From assembly GCA_016783505.1 (NCBI GenBank), contig JADHWK010000029.1, forward strand, positions 1 to 28,687: DNA of 28,687 nucleotides, written 5' to 3'. Origin of the DNA: Candidatus Zhuqueibacterota bacterium (GTDB lineage Bacteria; BS750m-G25). Under the pieces are notes generated by a model. That model worked only from the letters and a program-made list of their open reading frames with translations, searched no databases and was not told where the DNA came from. Both the position numbers and the translations under genes were made by a program. Below, in pieces: positions 8,324-16,203 of this stretch (position 1 is the stretch's first letter; each line of letters starts with the position of its first letter).

Positions 8324-8466
8324 TGTAACAGTTCACCCCCTATTGTATTGTTGTCATTCTGAGTGAAACAAAGAACATTTTTCGTGGCTGATACAGCCGG
8401 TAAAGTAAAAAAAGAGATTCTTCACCCGAATCCTCGGGGTCAGAATGACGGGGTGTAAACTATTAC
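8324..8466. repeat. MITE-like element of 143 bases with terminal inverted repeats
   Basis: Outer ends GTAACAGTTCACCCC and, inverted, GTAATAGTTTACACCCC. Inside these lie GTCATTCTGA (8353-8362) and its inverse TCAGAATGAC (8440-8449). The central part has no coding capacity. Elements with GTCATTCTGAG ends are common in genomes of many uncultured bacteria. It ends about 55 bases before the DUF362 gene and may carry or displace its promoter. Confidence 0.7.
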
Positions 8467-8520
8467 ACCAGAACCTTATCTTTAGATAGGTTTAATATAG
8501 AGGAAACGAGGAGAGTGCCC

Positions 8521-9420
8521 ATGAGAGAGTCCGTGAAGGTCATTACTCGTCGTGATTTTATTCGGGGGACCGCCGGTGCCACTTTGGCATTGGCGATGGG
8601 CCTGGGGGCAGAAGGGCGAAAGGGGGTTAAGCCCGCCAGGAAGACAAGAGTGGTTCTGGTGCGGGATGCGGGGGCAATGGATGAGCAGGGACGCATCAAC
8701 ACCAGGGTGATTCAGCGGATGATGGATCAGGGGGTGGGGGCCCTGGTCGACAGGGAAGACACCGTCCAGGCCTGGAGGCTTCTGGTGAAACCCACCGATG
8801 TGGTGGGAATCAAAAGTAATGTTTGGGGCCCGCTTCCAACCCCCCCGGAGGTGGAGCAAGCCATCAAGGCACGGCTTATGGATGTGGGGGTGCCCGAGGG
8901 AAACATCGGTATTGACGACCGCGGGGTGCGGGGTAACCGCATCTTTAAGGACGCAACGGCATTGATCAACGCCCGGCCCTTAAGAACTCATCATTGGTCG
9001 GGGGTGGGCGGATGCATCAAAAATTACATTATGTTCGTCCCCAGAGCCTGGGCCTACCACGGCGACTCCTGTGCCGATTTAGGAGCCATATGGAACAAGC
9101 CCAATGTAAAAGGAAAAACGCGGTTGAATGTGCTAATCTTGCTGCGTCCCCTCTTTTATGGCATTGGTCCCCACCATTTTGACATGACATACTCCTGGTA
9201 CTATAAAGGTGTTCTTTTAGGAACCGACCCGGTGGCGGTGGACGCGGTCGGTCTGCACCTTTTCCGGGCCAAGCGGCTTATCCACTTTGGCGAAGAGAAA
9301 CCTTTCCGCCCGCCGCCCAAGCACATCGCTCTGGCCGATACCCGACACAAACTGGGTATCAGCAACTTAGAAGAGATTGAGTTGGTGAAGTTGGGTTGGG
9401 ACGAGGACATCCTGATTTGA
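8521..9420 (+). CDS. DUF362 domain protein with Tat signal
   Basis: 299 residues. The N-terminus TRRDFIRGTAGATLALAMG is a twin-arginine signal, so the folded protein is expected outside the cytoplasm. The patterns VVLVRDAG, KPTDVVGIKSNVWG and LLGTDPVAVDAVG are typical of DUF362, a family that often accompanies ferredoxin domains; no CxxC ferredoxin motif is seen here, so this is the bare domain. The start at 8521 is chosen because GAGGAG lies 7 bases upstream; a GTG at 8515 is too close to it. The stop TGA is followed in the same frame by a prmA remnant. Confidence 0.82.
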   Translation: MRESVKVITRRDFIRGTAGATLALAMGLGAEGRKGVKPARKTRVVLVRDAGAMDEQGRINTRVIQRMMDQGVGALVDREDTVQAWRLLVKPTDVVGIKSNVWGPLPTPPEVEQAIKARLMDVGVPEGNIGIDDRGVRGNRIFKDATALINARPLRTHHWSGVGGCIKNYIMFVPRAWAYHGDSCADLGAIWNKPNVKGKTRLNVLILLRPLFYGIGPHHFDMTYSWYYKGVLLGTDPVAVDAVGLHLFRAKRLIHFGEEKPFRPPPKHIALADTRHKLGISNLEEIELVKLGWDEDILI

Positions 9421-9648
9421 CCCCCTGACCTGATTGTGGCGAACATCCCCGGTGATGTCATACTATCTTTTGACCAGAAATTCCTACGTTTATTAAAACC
9501 CAGGGGTTTTCTGCTGCTGTCCGGGATTTTGGTTGAAAATCATTTCGAGGTGAAGAAAAGATTGGGGATGATGGGACTGGAGGTGTTGAAGTCCAGGATA
9601 CTGGAGGAATTCAGCACCCTGTTGTTTCAAGCGGAGAACCCGTCGTAA
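9421..9648 (+). pseudogene. prmA: 3' remnant of ribosomal protein L11 methyltransferase
   Basis: The frame reads DLIVANIPGDVILSF, then LLKPRGFLLLSGILVENHF, then VLKSRILEEFSTLLF. This matches the C-terminal part of PrmA (DLVVANI motif, LKPGG, LSGIL, and the end that normally reads GEW.AL). Only about 75 of some 300 residues remain; the glycine-rich SAM-binding motif is missing. The remnant begins directly after the DUF362 stop codon and in the same frame, so there is no start site of its own except a GTG at 9436. Probably a deletion or recombination scar. Confidence 0.7.
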
Positions 9649-9790
9649 CCCGGACTTGTCCCTTGAAGGGGTTTTATTTTTGTGCCTTGGTGTCTTAGTG
9701 GCTGAACCGTTACTTATTTTTCATTCAATGTTTCGACAAAAGCAATTGATACAAAGAAAACGATTGATATAAAGAGAAAATTCAAACAAG

Positions 9791-10300
9791 ATGTTCTCAA
9801 TAATAAAATCGGTTGTCATAAAAAAGAGCCCCCGGCGGAAAAGAACGGTATCGGCGAAACTGGTGGACGGGGTAATGGAGGTGTTAGCCCCGGCAAATAT
9901 CAGTAAAGCCGACCTGGATAAGGTCATAGAAAACCTCAAGCGAAGAATTGAAAACAAAAAGAAAAAGGCCGAGATCAACCGAGACAGCCAGCTTCCTCGC
10001 AGGGCGGAGGAACTTAACAAAAAATACTTTAAAGGCCAGCTCAGATTCAATCGTATTGAGTATTCCGTGATCCAGCGAAAGAGATTCGGCACATGTGAGC
10101 TCCGGAACGGAACCATCTACATAAACGAGTGCCTGAGGAAAATGCCCCAGTGGGTGGAGGATTACGTGATCATTCACGAGCTGACCCATCTGGTCTGCCC
10201 CGGCCACGACAGACGGTTCTGGCAACTGGTGAGGCGGTATCCAAAGGCGGAGAGGGCCATCGGCTACCTGATGGCCAAGGGCATTAAAGAAACCACATGA
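9791..10300 (+). CDS. YgjP-like (DUF45) metallopeptidase domain protein
   Basis: 169 residues. The zinc motif HELTH lies at 129-133, and the probable third ligand is H139 in CPGHDRRFW. The arrangement and the preceding MPQWVEDYVIIHE match the DUF45/YgjP group, related to SprT and M48 peptidases. YgjP proteins often stand with restriction or DNA-handling genes; no such partner is next to it here. No signal peptide, so cytoplasmic. The ribosome binding site is weak (only AAG near the ATG). Confidence 0.82.
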   Translation: MFSIIKSVVIKKSPRRKRTVSAKLVDGVMEVLAPANISKADLDKVIENLKRRIENKKKKAEINRDSQLPRRAEELNKKYFKGQLRFNRIEYSVIQRKRFGTCELRNGTIYINECLRKMPQWVEDYVIIHELTHLVCPGHDRRFWQLVRRYPKAERAIGYLMAKGIKETT

Positions 10301-10602
10301 ATCAAAGATCGGTGATAGGACTGATCGGAGGCTGATAGACTAATTAAAATGATTGGACCTTTTATTCAGCAAAATTGACATTAATTTCTTGTAAACTTTT
10401 GTCTTGGAAACAACATTGTTCCAATGCTTACTGTCACATATTTGAAATGTTAATGAGCTATTGTTTAAGGGAGTTTTATATCACATTGTGTATTGTTTAT
10501 TTTGGTATCATTCATTCTCATAGAAGGATGAATTACGCAATGCGGCTGACACTAATAGCTAAGCGAAAACGGGCAGCTAAAGTGTTTGTCTGACCAAATG
10601 TT
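10301..10602. other. AT-rich spacer without a supported gene
   Basis: A short repeat-like stretch near 10307-10340 (GATCGGTGATAGGACTGATCGGAGGCTGATAGAC) contains imperfect repeats of CTGATCGG/CTGATAG. The remaining sequence is low in G and C and has no ribosome binding site or conserved frame. It marks the left edge of an AT-rich island that includes the methyltransferase gene. Confidence 0.4.
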
Positions 10603-11538
10603 ATGGAAAATCTAACAATGTTGAGTATGAAAAACGACTTAAGGTCTATAATTGATGATAATATGGAGGAAATTATTAGAAAAGAGTATTGTGACCTATG
10701 TGAGAAACAAGGAGTGTTTTATGGAAAGAGGAAAAATTTTCGTATTCTAATATGTAAAAGATGTGGTCTAATGTGGGCAAATCCCTTTAAATACTTTGTT
10801 GCTGGGAAATCAACAAATTTTGATTATTGGGGCGAAGAAATATATCTATCTCATGCTGATTCTCAAAAAAAGAGATTCCACAAACAGTTAAAAACTTTCA
10901 TTAAAAAAGCTAATGTTTGGGACCCAAGGTCTTTAAAAATATTAGAAGTAGGCCCTGGTTTAGGTTTCTTTTTAGACACCTGTGAAGGACTTGGGATAAA
11001 GGCGGAGGGTTGTGATATTTCGGAACGATCTGTTAAATACGCCAATCGGGAACGAGAACGCGTCCGCTTGGGAACCTTGGACGGTTATTACCAATATGAA
11101 AGTTTTCACGCGGTCTTTGCATTTAATTTGATAGAACATCTTCCTTACCCGAAAAAATTCTTTTCGGAAGCACATAGAGTATTAAAATCAGGCGGAACAC
11201 TTGTCTTAGAAACACCTGTTCAAGAAAGTCTTTTTCACAGATTAGCAAGGATTGCTTATTTTTTTTCTAAAGGTAGGCTAAATTATCTTAGTGTAGAATC
11301 TGTGGGACACATTTATCAGTTCAGTAAAAAGACATTCAAATTAATTTGCCACGATATTGGGTTTAATTTTTTGTATCAGAAAAACATGAACTCCCCATTT
11401 GGTGAAATATGGAGTAAAAGCTCACTAGTATGTTTTGATTACAGACCTCTATATAGATTATCACTCCCGATACTCTGGGCTTTGGGAAAATTGACATCGC
11501 AAGGAAACAGACTGTTTATTCTTCTTCAAAAGCCTTAA
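10603..11538 (+). CDS. Class I SAM-dependent methyltransferase with N-terminal zinc ribbon
   Basis: 311 residues. Two CxxC pairs (C30/C33 and C51/C54) form a probable zinc-binding knuckle, followed by a Rossmann methyltransferase domain with motif I ILEVGPGLGFFLDTC, an acidic CDISERSV and FAFNLIEHLPYPKKFF, then LKSGGTLVLETP. This layout matches methyltransferases found in sugar or secondary-metabolite clusters; the substrate is unknown. The gene is clearly AT-rich compared with its neighbours and stands alone, which suggests transfer. No good Shine-Dalgarno is visible before the ATG at 10603; an ATG at 10663 is a possible shorter start. Confidence 0.8.
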   Translation: MENLTMLSMKNDLRSIIDDNMEEIIRKEYCDLCEKQGVFYGKRKNFRILICKRCGLMWANPFKYFVAGKSTNFDYWGEEIYLSHADSQKKRFHKQLKTFIKKANVWDPRSLKILEVGPGLGFFLDTCEGLGIKAEGCDISERSVKYANRERERVRLGTLDGYYQYESFHAVFAFNLIEHLPYPKKFFSEAHRVLKSGGTLVLETPVQESLFHRLARIAYFFSKGRLNYLSVESVGHIYQFSKKTFKLICHDIGFNFLYQKNMNSPFGEIWSKSSLVCFDYRPLYRLSLPILWALGKLTSQGNRLFILLQKP

Positions 11539-11631
11539 AAGGCCACAACAAATGTTAAAGGGGAAAGGATTGGGTCCATATCTGGACGACTCGTTTTCGA
11601 CTTATCAAGGGACCCTGCGTTTCTTTTTGAT

Positions 11632-11661
11632 GGCCTCCCCCAGCGGAGGTCTTATTTTTTT
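11632..11661 (+). terminator. Intrinsic terminator downstream of the methyltransferase gene
   Basis: Stem GGCCTCC / GGAGGTC (one G-U pair), loop CCCAGC, then TTATTTTTTT. Confidence 0.75.
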
Positions 11662-11662
11662 C

Positions 11663-11690
11663 TTGCAATTTTTAAAATAATTGCTAAATT
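11663..11690 (+). promoter_or_regulatory. Possible promoter of the M1 peptidase-barrel gene
   Basis: TTGCAA (11663-11668), 16 bases, TAAATT (11685-11690). It lies directly after the preceding terminator and 75 bases before the TTG start. The GCCGCACCC hairpin would be in the leader. Confidence 0.45.
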
Positions 11691-11694
11691 CTTG

Positions 11695-11737
11695 GGTGAG
11701 TAACCGCACCCGGAAGATTCGGGGTGCGGCTGCAATT
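11695..11737. repeat. GCCGCACCC hairpin repeat, copy 1
   Basis: GGTGAGTAACCGCACCC at the left end and TCGGGGTGCGGCTGCAATT at the right; CCGCACCC pairs with GGGTGCGG. Both ends are shared with 14999-15058, which has a longer middle. Confidence 0.7.
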
Positions 11738-11765
11738 GAACCAAAACCAAAAAAATGGAGTAAAA

Positions 11766-14700
11766 TTGAAGCTTAAAATTCTAGCAATTGGGTTTTTTGT
11801 TTTGTTCCCAGGAATATTTCACAAATGTTTTTCCTGGCAGCAAGAAGTCTCCTATAAAATCACAGTTTCTCTGGATGATAACCAAGAATTATTAAACGGA
11901 CATGAAGTTTTAACATATATCAATCGCTCTCCATTTACTCTTCACAAGATATATTTCCATCTTTTTCAGAATGCTTTTCAAAAAGGGAGTTATTTCGATT
12001 TAAAGAGACGTTCCTACAACAATTATTCCTTAGCTAGCTTGAAAGAAGAGGAAGAGGCCTACTGTAAAGTATCCAACGTAAGGGACAATCAGGGGAATGG
12101 GTTGTCATTTGAATTGGATAACACTATTCTTGCAGTTAGTTTGAATAAGCCATTACCGCCAGGTGAAAAGATAACCTTGGAAATGGATTTTATCACCAAA
12201 TTTGGAAAAAAGGCTTATCGGATGAAAGCTAAAAACGGGCAGTTCGTGGCATCCCAATGGTACCCCAAGTTCTGTGTTTTCGATGATCACGGCGGCTGGC
12301 ATTTAGATCAGCATTACGGACACGAATTTTACGGCGAATTCGGCACTTTTGATGTGGGAATTACCCTGGCTGCGGATTTCATCGTTGGCGCCACCGGAGT
12401 ATTAATGAATCGCCATGAAGTATTACCAGATAGTTTGATGCGTGAATTGGACATTGGCAATTTCAGGGATAAACCCTTGGGTCAGATGCCCAGTAAGATT
12501 ATCACGGCGAATCCCGGAGAGACCAAAACCTGGAAGTATCACGCCGAAAACGTTCATGATTTTGCCTGGACGGCTGATCGAACCTTCCGCATCGGAATTG
12601 CTCATTGGGAAGATGTGGTGGTTTATTCCTTGGCCCGGGAATCGAAAGCGGCTAAATGGCAAGATGCAGCAGAGGTTGGTGCCGAGACCATTCAACTCTT
12701 CTCCGAACATTTTGGTCGCTATCCCTATCCCCAGATGACCATTGCTGATGTTGATCAGGGGATGGAATATCCAATGATTGTCATGTGCGGTGGGGAAAGT
12801 CCCACTTATAATGGTCTATTCTATCATGAAATCGGTCACAACTGGTTCTACGGCGTCTTAGGCAGTAATGAAACAGCTTTTCCATGTATGGATGAAGGAT
12901 TCACCGTTTATCTTACCGATTTCGCCCTTGAAAATTTAGAAGACATTGAAGAATATAGCAGCCAAAGGGGAAGCTGGTATGCGCGCAAATTTTTTCGCAC
13001 TGATCCTAATTTCTGGAACTCTACCTCTCGAAGGTATCTCCAATTAGCTAAAACAGGTTATGAAAATAAAGTCCTTACACATTCAGATCACTGTATTGAT
13101 TATTACAGCTATCGCAACACTGCTTACTCCAAACCCGCTACTACCTTGCGGATGTTACAGGGAATCTTGGGGGACGAGGTATTTTTTAATGTGATGCGCA
13201 GTTATTTTGAACGTTGGAAATTCCGTCATCCATATCCCGAAGATTTTAAGCGGGTAGCCGAAGAGGTGAGCGGTCGTAATCTGGAATGGTTCTTTGAACA
13301 ATGGTGGAATAGTACCAAAACTTGTGACTACGCTGTGACTGGTCTACGGAATAAAAAGCTACCCGATGGTCGTTACCAGGCCCAAATTGAACTGAAGAGG
13401 AAGGGCGAAATTTATATGCCCATTGATTTGGAACTAATTCTAACAGATGGTTCCAAACAAATGTATACCATACCCATTGATGAATGGTGCAAACAGGTGG
13501 ATACAATTCAGGTGCTGCCGAAATGGTACGGCTGGGATGGCCTGAATCGAAAATACAGGGCCCAAATCATCGTTCCTCAAAAGGTGAAGAAAGTGGTAAT
13601 TGATCCCCGGTTAACCACAGCCGACATTAACTACCTCAACAATCGCAGTGGTCTTTTGCCTAAGATGGACCTCCACTGGGATAATTTAGCTCGGAACTTA
13701 GCACCGCTTGACGCTTACAATATTCTCTGGCGCCCTTCTTTCTGGTATAACGAAGTTGACGGCTTAAAAACGGGCTTGCATCTGGAAGGAAGCTATCTGG
13801 CGGGATATTTACCAGGCGATTACGCCACCCAACTGGGTCTTTGGTACGGTCCCATGAGCAAAAAAGTTAATTACGATCTGAATTTTGAGACTCCACTTCG
13901 TCGTTGGGGTAAATTAACAAGCCTAACTTTTACCAGTTCATTTTTAGAAGGTCGTACAGAAAAAACTTTTGGCTTCAAGAAAACGGTGAGAAAGTCCCTA
14001 TTCCGACAACCAGCATGGGATTTCGTTCTCAATTTCAGCCATTTTGATGTGTTGGATACTAATTACGTCCTAGATCCCTGGGAAAAAGGAAAAACCAATA
14101 CCGTTCAAGTCTCGCTTTCATATCGAACCCAAGATCGGGCGTTAAAAAGACATTGGCATCTCCAATATAGATCTACCACATTTGCAAGCGATTTTAACTT
14201 TGACAAAGTCGAATTGACCCTTAAAGAAGAGGTTGGAAGCCGAAGTGATTGGGGTCTGGCTATAAGATTTTATGGGGGTTATAGTGGTGGTCAATTGCCT
14301 TTGCAAGAAAAATTCTATCTCGCCGCGGCGAGTCCCCTGGAAAACTTTTACGATCCCTGGTATCGTTCGCGGGGCACATTGCCCACGAAGTGGCATGAGC
14401 AAGGGCACCTGCAGAAAGGCGGTGGTGCCAATTTGCGGGGCTATCTTGATAAGAATCAAGTGGGGCAACGGCTTCTGGCGGCGAATCTGCAATTAGCATA
14501 CCCTAATCCGCTTCGACCATTAATAAAAGCATTACCATTTGTAGGAAAGATTTTTTCCAGAATTAACACCTATGCATTTTTTGATGCCGGCGATGTGCGC
14601 GAGGACGATTTTGATTTTTCATTAAAATATGACGCCGGCCTGGGATTTTTATGGAAGTTTCCTTTTCTACCACCACGGCTGGATCCTGTATCAATCCGCG

Positions 14701-14789
14701 TAGATTTCCCAATCTATGTGAATAGACCTCGTTGGGATGAGAAGGCATTCGAATTCCGTTGGTTGGTGGGAACAGGGAAAAGCTTTTAG
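11766..14789 (+). CDS. M1-family metallopeptidase fused to an Omp85-like outer membrane barrel
   Basis: 1007 residues from a TTG at 11766, which has GGAG 5 bases upstream and yields a signal peptide (KLKILAIGFFVLFPGIF). A GTG at 11724 lies inside a repeat hairpin and is unlikely. The first half is M1-like: a beta-rich N-terminal domain, GMEYP in place of GxMEN, and the zinc site H354-E355, H358 with E377 (HEIGHNW, then MDEGF). From about residue 640 the sequence becomes barrel-like, with alternating polar and aromatic strands, GGGANLRGY with L890-Y893 like the VRGF/Y loop of Omp85 proteins, FFDAGDV and a terminal Phe, as in outer membrane proteins recognised by BAM. Likely a surface or periplasm-facing aminopeptidase tethered to its own barrel. 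Confidence 0.85.
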   Translation: MKLKILAIGFFVLFPGIFHKCFSWQQEVSYKITVSLDDNQELLNGHEVLTYINRSPFTLHKIYFHLFQNAFQKGSYFDLKRRSYNNYSLASLKEEEEAYCKVSNVRDNQGNGLSFELDNTILAVSLNKPLPPGEKITLEMDFITKFGKKAYRMKAKNGQFVASQWYPKFCVFDDHGGWHLDQHYGHEFYGEFGTFDVGITLAADFIVGATGVLMNRHEVLPDSLMRELDIGNFRDKPLGQMPSKIITANPGETKTWKYHAENVHDFAWTADRTFRIGIAHWEDVVVYSLARESKAAKWQDAAEVGAETIQLFSEHFGRYPYPQMTIADVDQGMEYPMIVMCGGESPTYNGLFYHEIGHNWFYGVLGSNETAFPCMDEGFTVYLTDFALENLEDIEEYSSQRGSWYARKFFRTDPNFWNSTSRRYLQLAKTGYENKVLTHSDHCIDYYSYRNTAYSKPATTLRMLQGILGDEVFFNVMRSYFERWKFRHPYPEDFKRVAEEVSGRNLEWFFEQWWNSTKTCDYAVTGLRNKKLPDGRYQAQIELKRKGEIYMPIDLELILTDGSKQMYTIPIDEWCKQVDTIQVLPKWYGWDGLNRKYRAQIIVPQKVKKVVIDPRLTTADINYLNNRSGLLPKMDLHWDNLARNLAPLDAYNILWRPSFWYNEVDGLKTGLHLEGSYLAGYLPGDYATQLGLWYGPMSKKVNYDLNFETPLRRWGKLTSLTFTSSFLEGRTEKTFGFKKTVRKSLFRQPAWDFVLNFSHFDVLDTNYVLDPWEKGKTNTVQVSLSYRTQDRALKRHWHLQYRSTTFASDFNFDKVELTLKEEVGSRSDWGLAIRFYGGYSGGQLPLQEKFYLAAASPLENFYDPWYRSRGTLPTKWHEQGHLQKGGGANLRGYLDKNQVGQRLLAANLQLAYPNPLRPLIKALPFVGKIFSRINTYAFFDAGDVREDDFDFSLKYDAGLGFLWKFPFLPPRLDPVSIRVDFPIYVNRPRWDEKAFEFRWLVGTGKSF

Positions 14790-14874
14790 AAAAAACAATT
14801 TAGAGTAGTTTTTCCAAAACAGCAATTTTCGCATTAAGGAGGTTTTCGCGGTTTAAAAGTAATCCCTTAACTCT

Positions 14875-14931
14875 AAAGCTCCCGGCGGATGTTGCCTGCC
14901 CGCCAATTTTTTGTGGCGGGTCATCCGCCGG
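14875..14931. repeat. CCGGCGGATG hairpin repeat, copy 1
   Basis: CCGGCGGATG (14882-14891) pairs with CATCCGCCGG (14922-14931), and inside it CCCGCCA (14899-14905) pairs with TGGCGGG (14914-14920). The first 30 bases from 14875 recur at 18182-18211 with two changes. Confidence 0.75.
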
Positions 14932-14967
14932 AACACACCATCCATCGGAAATCTATTATGACGTTTT

Positions 14968-14991
14968 GTCGGGGAAGACAACTTCCCCGAC
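14968..14991. repeat. 9-base perfect hairpin
   Basis: GTCGGGGAA, loop GACAAC, TTCCCCGAC. It sits between two other repeat elements. Confidence 0.7.
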
Positions 14992-14998
14992 GAGCCGA

Positions 14999-15058
14999 GG
15001 TGAGTAGCCGCACCCCGTCGGAACTATCTTGGGAAAGGCTCGGGATGCGGCTACAATT
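14999..15058. repeat. GCCGCACCC hairpin repeat, copy 2
   Basis: GGTGAGTAGCCGCACCCC on the left and CTCGGGATGCGGCTACAATT on the right; GTAGCCGCA pairs with TGCGGCTAC. Ends shared with 11695-11737; the middle is 17 bases longer. Confidence 0.7.
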
Positions 15059-15090
15059 TCTTCGGGAGAATTTAAAGAGAAAGGTACACT

Positions 15091-15675
15091 ATGAACGTTT
15101 ACGAAGCCCTAACTAAAAGAAGAACGATCAGGAAATTTCTTCAGCAAAAGATCCCCCATCAAATCTTGACCAAACTGGTCAATGTGGGGAGACTTGCCCC
15201 TTCCGGATCCAATCTCCAGCCGATTGAGTATGTCATCATTGAAGACGACATGTTGCTCCCCGGGGTCTTCTCCACCCTGTCCTGGGCGGGCTACATCGCC
15301 CCGGCAGGAAACCCCCAGCCGGGGGAAGAACCGGTGGCTTACATCGCGGTTCTGGTAAACAAAAAGATTAAAGAAAAGGATTACCAGCGAGATGTGGGTG
15401 CCGCTGTCCAGAACATCCTGCTTGCGGCTCTGGAGGAGGGGATCGGGAGCTGCTGGATCGGATCTGTGGCTAAGAACAAGCTTAGACTTCTATTGAACCT
15501 TCCCGGCCATCTGATAATTGATTCCGTCATCGCCCTGGGCTATCCCGCCGAAAGTCCTGTGGTGGAGGAGATGAATGACAGCATAAAATATTGGAAAGAT
15601 GAACAGGGAACCCTACATGTCCCCAAAAGGGGACTTGAGGACATTTGTCACCTGAACCGCTATGGAGTTAAATAG
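15091..15675 (+). CDS. Nitroreductase family protein
   Basis: FMN-dependent oxidoreductase of the nitroreductase superfamily, 194 residues. FMN-binding features: RRTIRKF (10-16), APSGSNLQP, and DVGAAVQNILLAALEEGIGSCWIG, which contributes to the dimer interface and flavin site. The natural substrate is unknown; members reduce quinones, nitro compounds or flavins. AAAGG lies about 8 bases before the ATG. The next gene begins 22 bases after its stop, so both may be cotranscribed. Confidence 0.88.
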   Translation: MNVYEALTKRRTIRKFLQQKIPHQILTKLVNVGRLAPSGSNLQPIEYVIIEDDMLLPGVFSTLSWAGYIAPAGNPQPGEEPVAYIAVLVNKKIKEKDYQRDVGAAVQNILLAALEEGIGSCWIGSVAKNKLRLLLNLPGHLIIDSVIALGYPAESPVVEEMNDSIKYWKDEQGTLHVPKRGLEDICHLNRYGVK

Positions 15676-15697
15676 GTATTTGATTAAAGGAACTATT

Positions 15698-16180
15698 ATG
15701 CTAACAAAATTTGAAGATGATCTCAGAAGAGGAAAGGTGGGGGAAAGAATTTTTGTGGAAGATTTTCTGAAGTTTTTAGGATTTAAATATGAAGATGTTT
15801 CAGACCGTCAATCATTCCGAATAGAGGGGGCTGATTTTCTCCTGCCGACAGGATTGGTAGATGTAAAAGCCAATTATAAAGATGATAAAAAAATAATCAT
15901 AGAGGATTGGGCAAATATCTTGACAGAAAAGAAAGGTTGGTTTTATACAAGCAGCGCTAAGCTCTTTATTTTTATCAGCACAAAAACCAGAACTATGATT
16001 ATACTACCCAATACGGGTGAACTTCACCATTGGTATGAAAGCTCTAAAGATAATTATGAATTGAAGAAAAACAAGGTTAGCGTAGATCGCCGGGGCAACC
16101 GGTGGCAATCTGCATTCAGAATTGTCCCCATTAAAGATATACCAATGGGGGTGGCCATATATAAGTTGCAAAGAATTTAA
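15698..16180 (+). CDS. Possible PD-(D/E)XK-fold nuclease
   Basis: 160 residues, not recognised as a named family. The order E16 (KVGER), D46 (EGADFLL), then D55-V-K57 (GLVDVKANY) fits the core of a PD-(D/E)XK nuclease: a helix glutamate, an aspartate on a strand, and a D-x-K about nine residues later. The following IIIEDWANI and a later strand-rich part are compatible with this. The ATG at 15698 has AAAGGA about 7 bases upstream; an ATG at 15662 overlaps the nitroreductase gene and has no binding site. Family unknown, possibly phage-derived or DNA repair related. Confidence 0.5.
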   Translation: MLTKFEDDLRRGKVGERIFVEDFLKFLGFKYEDVSDRQSFRIEGADFLLPTGLVDVKANYKDDKKIIIEDWANILTEKKGWFYTSSAKLFIFISTKTRTMIILPNTGELHHWYESSKDNYELKKNKVSVDRRGNRWQSAFRIVPIKDIPMGVAIYKLQRI

Positions 16181-16203
16181 TAATTTGTAACAGGAGTCCT
16201 ATT

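Larger units (their letters stand above)
14790..15090. other. Spacer filled with stacked hairpin repeats
   Basis: No gene. The stretch holds three repeat units in a row: a CCGGCGGATG hairpin (14882-14931), GTCGGGGAA/TTCCCCGAC with a 6-base loop (14968-14991), and the second GCCGCACCC element (14999-15058). The nitroreductase ribosome binding site follows. Confidence 0.6.

Noticed and set aside
10375-10593. 72-residue open frame
   Set aside because: AT-rich, no ribosome binding site, no recognisable pattern; Cys- and Tyr-rich random-looking product.
14875-15058. CRISPR array
   Set aside because: The hairpins differ from each other and there is no regular repeat-spacer spacing.
14889-15116. 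75-residue open frame before the nitroreductase gene
   Set aside because: It runs through three hairpin repeats and has no start signal.
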